The notes below the pieces were generated by a model. That model saw nothing but the letters and a program-made list of their open reading frames with translations. It was not told the origin of the DNA and made no database searches. From Planctomycetota bacterium (lineage in GTDB: Bacteria; Planctomycetota; UBA1135; GCA-002686595): a stretch of 10,734 nt of DNA. The stretch is taken from assembly GCA_029259675.1 (NCBI GenBank), contig JAJDES010000127.1, positions 1 through 10,734 of the forward strand, given 5' to 3'. The position numbers and the translations under genes were made by a program. Every line of letters starts with the position of its first letter. Position 1 is the first letter of the stretch. This document shows positions 7,653 through 10,734 of this stretch, in pieces.

Positions 7653-7675
7653 GCCGCGTCCACTGTGGACGCGGC
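7653..7675. promoter_or_regulatory. 11-bp inverted repeat, candidate operator or leader hairpin
   Basis: GCCGCGTCCAC (7653-7663) and its complement GTGGACGCGGC (7665-7675) flank a single T, ending 72 bp before the ATG of paralogue B. The near absence of a spacer and the lack of a T-run fit a dimeric-regulator site better than a terminator. As RNA it would form a 10-bp stem with a CTG loop. Confidence 0.55.
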
Positions 7676-7747
7676 GAGCGCTTCCGAGAAACCGAGACCG
7701 TGCGCGAGGGATGCTGTTCGTATCCGGTTGCGCGCGCATGAAAGGCC

Positions 7748-9337
7748 ATGCAGCAATCGATTCAGTCGAATCTGAAACCCGAGCAACCGGTGCACAGCGC
7801 ACTGGCATCGGACTCACCGCAACGTTTCAGCGACACCTTGTACGAGTGGATGAATCGCAGTCCGTGGGTGGCTGCTTCACTAGCCTTCCACTTGCTCTTG
7901 TTCCTCATCACGTCCACCTATCGAGATGTGATTCCCGACGAGCCACCGCCCGTCATTGTTGTTAGCCCGATCATCCCTCCGGAGGAACTGCCAAACGATG
8001 ACCCGCCTCCGATTGAGTTGCCGCCCGTCAGCGAACCCCAGCTCGAGCCTGTCGAGGCATTCGCTGAAATAGAAGAGCCCCAGGAGTCGGAAGCTTTCCC
8101 AAGTGATCTCGCACAAGACAGCGAGCCGCTCTTCGACTCCATCTCGCCCTTGGACACGGAGCTCAACGCCCTCCTGGGGCTTGGCGGTCCAACCGGCAAG
8201 CAAAATGCTCGCCTCACCCGCAAATCAACCGGCAGTCCACCGCGGAGTGGTGAACGCGCGGTTTCAGCCGGCTTGGATTGGCTGGCACGTCATCAAAACC
8301 CGCAGGGCTATTGGGATAGTGACGATTTCGCCGACTCCTGCGAAGTCGAGTCCGCCAGTCAAGCGCACGCCTGCGCCGAAGACGGGCTCGGCCGACCGGA
8401 GTGGGATGTCGGTCTAACAGGCCTGGCTCTCTTGGCTTTCCTGGGCAACGGCAACAGCACCAGCCACGGCATCTATCGCGACAATGTTGCGCGTGGAATC
8501 GCTTGGCTAACCGCGCAGCAAGATTCGGACGGCTTGCTGGGTGATCGCCACGCCAAGGAATTCATTTACAACCACGCCATCGCCAGCTTGGCACTGTGCG
8601 AGACTTACACCTTCACGCACAGCCCACTGCTCAAGCGCTCGGCCCAAAAAGCGGTCGATTTCATTGCGGTAGCCCGCGACCCCTACGGAGTTTGGCGCTA
8701 CGACGTGCCGTCCTTGGGCGAGGGTGACAGCTCCATCACCGGTTGGATGGTCTTTGCACTTACTTCAACCAGGGACGCCGGATTGCAGATCGATACGAGC
8801 GCACTGCAAGCGGCGCTCACTTGGTTCGATGACAACACCGACCCCGGCACCGGACGCGTGGGCTACAACGCGCCCGGCAATGCCTCATCGCGCGTCACCG
8901 GGGTCAACGATCACTACCCCGCTCAAGCCGGCGAAGCGATGACGGCCGTGGCCCTTTTGTGCCGTGTATTCCTATCCACGAGCGACTCCGTCGTGCAGCG
9001 CGACGATCACGAGGACGTCATGCGCCAGCACGCACAACTACTGCTGCGCAAACTACCCAAACAGGAACCGGGGGCCGGCAATGACATGTACTACTGGTAT
9101 TACGGAACCTATGCGATGTTCCAAATGAGCTCCCTAGGGGCCCAATACTGGAAGCCCTGGGAGCGAGCCATGGACAGTGCGATCCTCGGCAGCCAACGCC
9201 AGGACAGCTGCTGCCGCGGCTCCTGGGACCCGAACGGACCCTGGGGCTTCAGCGGGGGCCGGGTGTACTCCACCGCCTTAATGACCCTCTCACTCGAGGT
9301 CTTTTATCGCTACGACTACGTGCTCGGTTCGCGCTGA
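7748..9337 (+). CDS. Membrane-anchored alpha/alpha-toroid (squalene-cyclase-like) protein with TonB-like anchor, paralogue B
   Basis: Protein of 529 residues and a tandem duplicate of the upstream gene; by eye roughly two thirds or more of the toroid residues are identical. Residues 1-39 are cytoplasmic. One membrane helix (about 40-57) has S44xxxH48, as in TonB. Residues 63-115 form a proline- and glutamate-rich linker (PPPVIVV, PIIPPEELP, DDPPPIELPPV) much like TonB's periplasmic spacer and unlike the acidic linker of A. The toroid spans about 167-527, with LARHQNPQGYW (179-189), ARDPYGVWRYDV (309-320), MYYWYYGTYAMFQ (447-459) and the same ending YDxVLGSR. Relative to A there is a short insertion after the first QW repeat, with cysteines C198 and C209. 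The ATG at 7748 gives an N-terminus matching A; AAAGG lies only 2 nt upstream, too close for a standard Shine-Dalgarno site. Role unknown. Confidence 0.85.
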   Translation: MQQSIQSNLKPEQPVHSALASDSPQRFSDTLYEWMNRSPWVAASLAFHLLLFLITSTYRDVIPDEPPPVIVVSPIIPPEELPNDDPPPIELPPVSEPQLEPVEAFAEIEEPQESEAFPSDLAQDSEPLFDSISPLDTELNALLGLGGPTGKQNARLTRKSTGSPPRSGERAVSAGLDWLARHQNPQGYWDSDDFADSCEVESASQAHACAEDGLGRPEWDVGLTGLALLAFLGNGNSTSHGIYRDNVARGIAWLTAQQDSDGLLGDRHAKEFIYNHAIASLALCETYTFTHSPLLKRSAQKAVDFIAVARDPYGVWRYDVPSLGEGDSSITGWMVFALTSTRDAGLQIDTSALQAALTWFDDNTDPGTGRVGYNAPGNASSRVTGVNDHYPAQAGEAMTAVALLCRVFLSTSDSVVQRDDHEDVMRQHAQLLLRKLPKQEPGAGNDMYYWYYGTYAMFQMSSLGAQYWKPWERAMDSAILGSQRQDSCCRGSWDPNGPWGFSGGRVYSTALMTLSLEVFYRYDYVLGSR

Positions 9338-9358
9338 TCGCAATCCATCCGTATCCTG

Positions 9359-9370
9359 GTTTCGCGAAAC
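9359..9370. promoter_or_regulatory. 12-bp palindrome GTTTCGCGAAAC upstream of the BI-1 family gene
   Basis: Perfect two-fold symmetric 12-mer in the 117-bp gap between paralogue B and the BI-1 gene, 84 bp before its start. It has no loop or T-run and so is not a terminator. It may be an operator; this is based only on symmetry and position. Confidence 0.4.
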
Positions 9371-9441
9371 GGTCCCCCAACCCGATGGGTACCGAATTGC
9401 ACTGTGGTTTCTTTGGAACCGCAGCCCCTGCTGAATCAATC

Positions 9442-9450
9442 GAGAGAGAA
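9442..9450 (+). promoter_or_regulatory. Ribosome binding site deciding the BI-1 gene start
   Basis: A purine run GAGAGAGAA ends 4 nt before the ATG at 9455. It is the only clear Shine-Dalgarno-like site in the window and favours this start over the in-frame GTG at 9404. Confidence 0.6.
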
Positions 9451-9454
9451 TCAG

Positions 9455-10162
9455 ATGGACCATGCATACACCAGTACGACCTCAGAGCAGGTCGTCATGG
9501 CGGAAGCCAGCCGCGAAGCCCGTGCGACTTTCCTGTTCCGCACCTACGCGCACCTCTTCGCCGCCCTCGCCAGCTTCGTAATGATCGAAGTGCTCTTCTT
9601 CACCCAAGGCTGGGCGGAGAACATGGCCACCGCCATGATGGGCATGAACTGGATGCTCATTTTGGGCGCCTTCGTCGTCGTTAGCTGGCTGGCTACATCG
9701 ACTGCCCACAAGGCGGAGAGTCTCACCGTTCAGTACTTAGCCCTTGTGGGGTTCGTCATGGCCGAGGCGATCATTTTCGTGCCCCTGCTGTGGATCGCAT
9801 TCACCTACGCTCCCGGCGCGATTACCACCGCAGCCGGTATTAGCTTGGCCGGTTTCGCCGCGCTCACAGCCATCGTCTTTGTAACGCGCAAGGACTTCAC
9901 CTTCTTGGGTGCCACTTTGCGCTGGATCGGCATTTGCGCCTTGGGCGGCATCGCCCTGAGCATCTTCACAGGTTTTGAACTCGGCCCGTGGTTCAGCGTC
10001 GCCATGATCGCCCTCGCCGGCGGCGCGATCCTGTACGACACCTCAAAAGTTCTTCTCTATTATCCTGAAGATCGCTACGTGGGCGCCGCCCTAGAACTCT
10101 TCGCATCTGTTGCGATGTTGTTCTGGTACGTACTGCGCTTGGTGCTCGCCAGCCGCGACTGA
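9455..10162 (+). CDS. Bax inhibitor-1 / YccA family integral membrane protein
   Basis: Member of the BI-1/TMBIM family, inner-membrane proteins linked to pH-dependent calcium leak (B. subtilis YetJ) and, for E. coli YccA, to modulation of the FtsH protease. The 235 residues contain seven predictable membrane helices after a hydrophilic N-terminus of about 30 residues. The last two carry the family hallmark: AGGAILYDTSKVLLYYPEDR with the conserved Asp of the YDT motif, then YVGAALELFASVAMLFWYVLRL, the usual (Y)VGAALEL segment. The start at 9455 is chosen for its purine-rich ribosome binding site and because upstream codons from 9404 look non-coding. It stands 117 bp after paralogue B with no terminator between, so partial co-transcription is possible. 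A strong terminator follows. The family is secure; the physiological role is not. Confidence 0.93.
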   Translation: MDHAYTSTTSEQVVMAEASREARATFLFRTYAHLFAALASFVMIEVLFFTQGWAENMATAMMGMNWMLILGAFVVVSWLATSTAHKAESLTVQYLALVGFVMAEAIIFVPLLWIAFTYAPGAITTAAGISLAGFAALTAIVFVTRKDFTFLGATLRWIGICALGGIALSIFTGFELGPWFSVAMIALAGGAILYDTSKVLLYYPEDRYVGAALELFASVAMLFWYVLRLVLASRD

Positions 10163-10210
10163 GCGCATGCACCTGCCCCGCTCCGGCCGCGACCGGGGCG
10201 GACACAAGCA

Positions 10211-10257
10211 AACCGCCCCCGGCGTCCAGTGTGACGCCGGGGGCGGTTGTTTTGATT
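10211..10257. terminator. Strong terminator, probably bidirectional
   Basis: Perfect 16-bp stem: AACCGCCCCCGGCGTC (10211-10226) pairs with 10233-10248 around the loop CAGTGT. On the plus strand it is followed by TTGTTTTGATTT, on the minus strand by TTTGCTTGTGT. It lies 48 bp after the BI-1 gene and about 100 bp beyond the end of the convergent minus-strand frame, serving both. Confidence 0.88.
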
Positions 10258-10350
10258 TAGGGCCGAAGCCTTCGGAATGGACCGAATAGGGCTTCTAACT
10301 CCCAAGCAAAGCTTTCAACCCTTTGGGCGCCGCCCGGAGCCCTTGGCGCT

Positions 10351-10509
10351 CTAGCAAATGCGGCGGAAGAGAATCTTCATGTAGCCGGTGACGTTGGCCT
10401 TGTCGCTTGAGCGCAATCCGCCCGTGCTGATCGATTTGGCGTTCACCGTCGTATTGGGGATCTCGTTGGGACCCTCGACGGTGATCGTGACGGCCGATTC
10501 CCCGGCCTG
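10351..10509 (-). CDS. C-terminal fragment of an unidentified minus-strand protein
   Basis: Reading the minus strand into a TAG at 10351-10353 gives about 50 residues with clearly coding-like codons (mostly C or G in third position): AVTITVEGPNEIPNTTVNAK, then SISTGGLRSSDKANVTGYMK and the ending ILFRRIC. The same bases read on the plus strand give poor codon use and a stop at 10382. Going upstream (rightwards) the frame is closed by a stop at 10540-10542 and contains no usable start beyond internal ones, so this can only be the tail of a longer gene whose front is missing. I do not recognise the family. It converges on the bidirectional terminator. The upstream limit given is approximate, as the coding signal overlaps that of the Ftr fragment. 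Confidence 0.55.
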   Translation of the reverse strand, partial: QAGESAVTITVEGPNEIPNTTVNAKSISTGGLRSSDKANVTGYMKILFRRIC

Positions 10510-10734
10510 GGCCCGGACCGCCGCCGCCGAATCGACCGGCTACGCCTGCTCGGTGATCGGCTGCGACGCCGAGGCCGGGCTTGAACGCATCCTCACGCCG
10601 GACGAAGCGCCCGACGGCCGGCCCGGCGTCAGCTTGCTCTTCTTCGCCTTCAGCCGGGACGCCTTGCAAAAGGCCCTCATCAATAGAGTCGGCCAGTGCA
10701 TCCTCACTTGTCCGACGACCGCCTGCTACAACGG
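10481..10734 (+). CDS. ftr: Formylmethanofuran:tetrahydromethanopterin formyltransferase, fragment (N-terminus missing, 3' end outside the window)
   Basis: Ftr (FhcD in bacteria) moves the formyl group between formyl-H4MPT and methanofuran-type cofactors in the tetrahydromethanopterin C1 pathway, in the cytoplasm. The visible 84 codons match the family closely from VIVTADSPAWARTAA onward: GYACSVIGCDAEAGLER (10538 on), PDEAPDGRPGVSLLFFAFSR, and NRVGQCILTCPTTACYNG at the window edge. Full-length proteins are about 300 residues and begin with about 25 more residues, including a motif I recall as DTFAEAF. Here the preceding codons do not match it in any plus frame, there is an in-frame TAG at 10382-10384, no ATG follows it, and no ribosome site is seen. 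The gene is therefore either truncated by a rearrangement or joined to foreign sequence at about 10,480. GTG at 10481 is not a credible native start. Confidence 0.85.
   Translation, partial: MIVTADSPAWARTAAAESTGYACSVIGCDAEAGLERILTPDEAPDGRPGVSLLFFAFSRDALQKALINRVGQCILTCPTTACYN

Larger units (their letters stand above)
7411..7747. other. 337-bp intergenic leader between the paralogues
   Basis: No gene is supported here. It contains the terminator of paralogue A, then a C7 run (7588-7594), a perfect -35-like TTGACA (7603-7608) without a good -10 at 16-18 bp, a 10-bp palindrome TCAGGCCTGA (7626-7635) and an 11-bp inverted repeat (7653-7675). The layout suggests that paralogue B has its own promoter and control, but the exact promoter is not clear. 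Confidence 0.55.

Noticed and set aside
5839..9337. Annotating the two toroid proteins as squalene-hopene or other terpene cyclases
   Set aside because: They have a membrane anchor and linker, are shorter in the toroid than cyclases (about 350 against 600 or more residues), and the DxDD is not in the cyclase context; only the fold is supported.
10295..10669. 124-codon minus-strand frame across the 3' region
   Set aside because: It is out of frame with the minus-strand C-terminal fragment that shows codon bias, and antisense to the clear Ftr match.
1..10734. CRISPR array, insertion sequence, integrase, toxin-antitoxin or defence genes
   Set aside because: No spaced direct repeats, transposase or recombinase motifs, or small gene pairs of that kind are visible; the window is mostly housekeeping and envelope genes.

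Overview
The window looks like a chromosomal segment of a GC-rich, Gram-negative-type bacterium, most likely a member of the Planctomycetota. Three things point there: two proteins of the membrane-anchored squalene-cyclase-like alpha/alpha-toroid type that is abundant in planctomycetes; the start of a formylmethanofuran:H4MPT formyltransferase (Ftr/FhcD) gene, which among bacteria is mainly known from methylotrophic proteobacteria and planctomycetes; and genes that mostly lack clear Shine-Dalgarno sites. The lineage is an inference. The Ftr evidence should be discounted if the join near 10.48 kb is an assembly artefact.

Layout, left to right. (1) 1-5080, + strand: a tight housekeeping operon made of the 3' half of rnc (RNase III), mfd (transcription-repair coupling factor; starts 2 nt after the rnc stop) and a SurA/PpiC-type periplasmic foldase gene (ATGA overlap with mfd). 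(2) 5081-5838: about 760 bp with no credible gene. It holds two TTTTCCACA boxes, a 12-bp palindrome, a 26-bp imperfect tandem repeat and a hairpin close to the next start. (3) 5839-7410 and 7748-9337, + strand: two tandem paralogues. Each has a short cytoplasmic tail, one membrane helix carrying a TonB-like SxxxH motif, an extended linker (acidic in the first, proline-rich in the second) and an alpha/alpha-toroid domain of about 350 residues. A perfect hairpin terminator and a palindrome-rich leader separate them. (4) 9455-10162, + strand: a seven-helix Bax-inhibitor-1/YccA family membrane protein, followed by a 16-bp-stem terminator suited to both strands. (5) 10351-10734: the C-terminal end of an unidentified minus-strand gene runs head-on into a plus-strand Ftr gene that lacks its N-terminus. 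Both are cut at about 10,480-10,510, which marks a rearrangement or a chimeric join.

Functionally, the left operon combines RNA processing, transcription-coupled repair and envelope protein folding, a grouping that suggests shared housekeeping transcription rather than one pathway. The most unusual content is the tandem pair. Their anchors and linkers have the architecture of TonB, but the TonB C-terminal domain is replaced by a toroid. They may be partners of an ExbB/ExbD- or TolQ/TolR-type motor with an unknown periplasmic or cell-surface target. No enzymatic activity can be assigned from the sequence.
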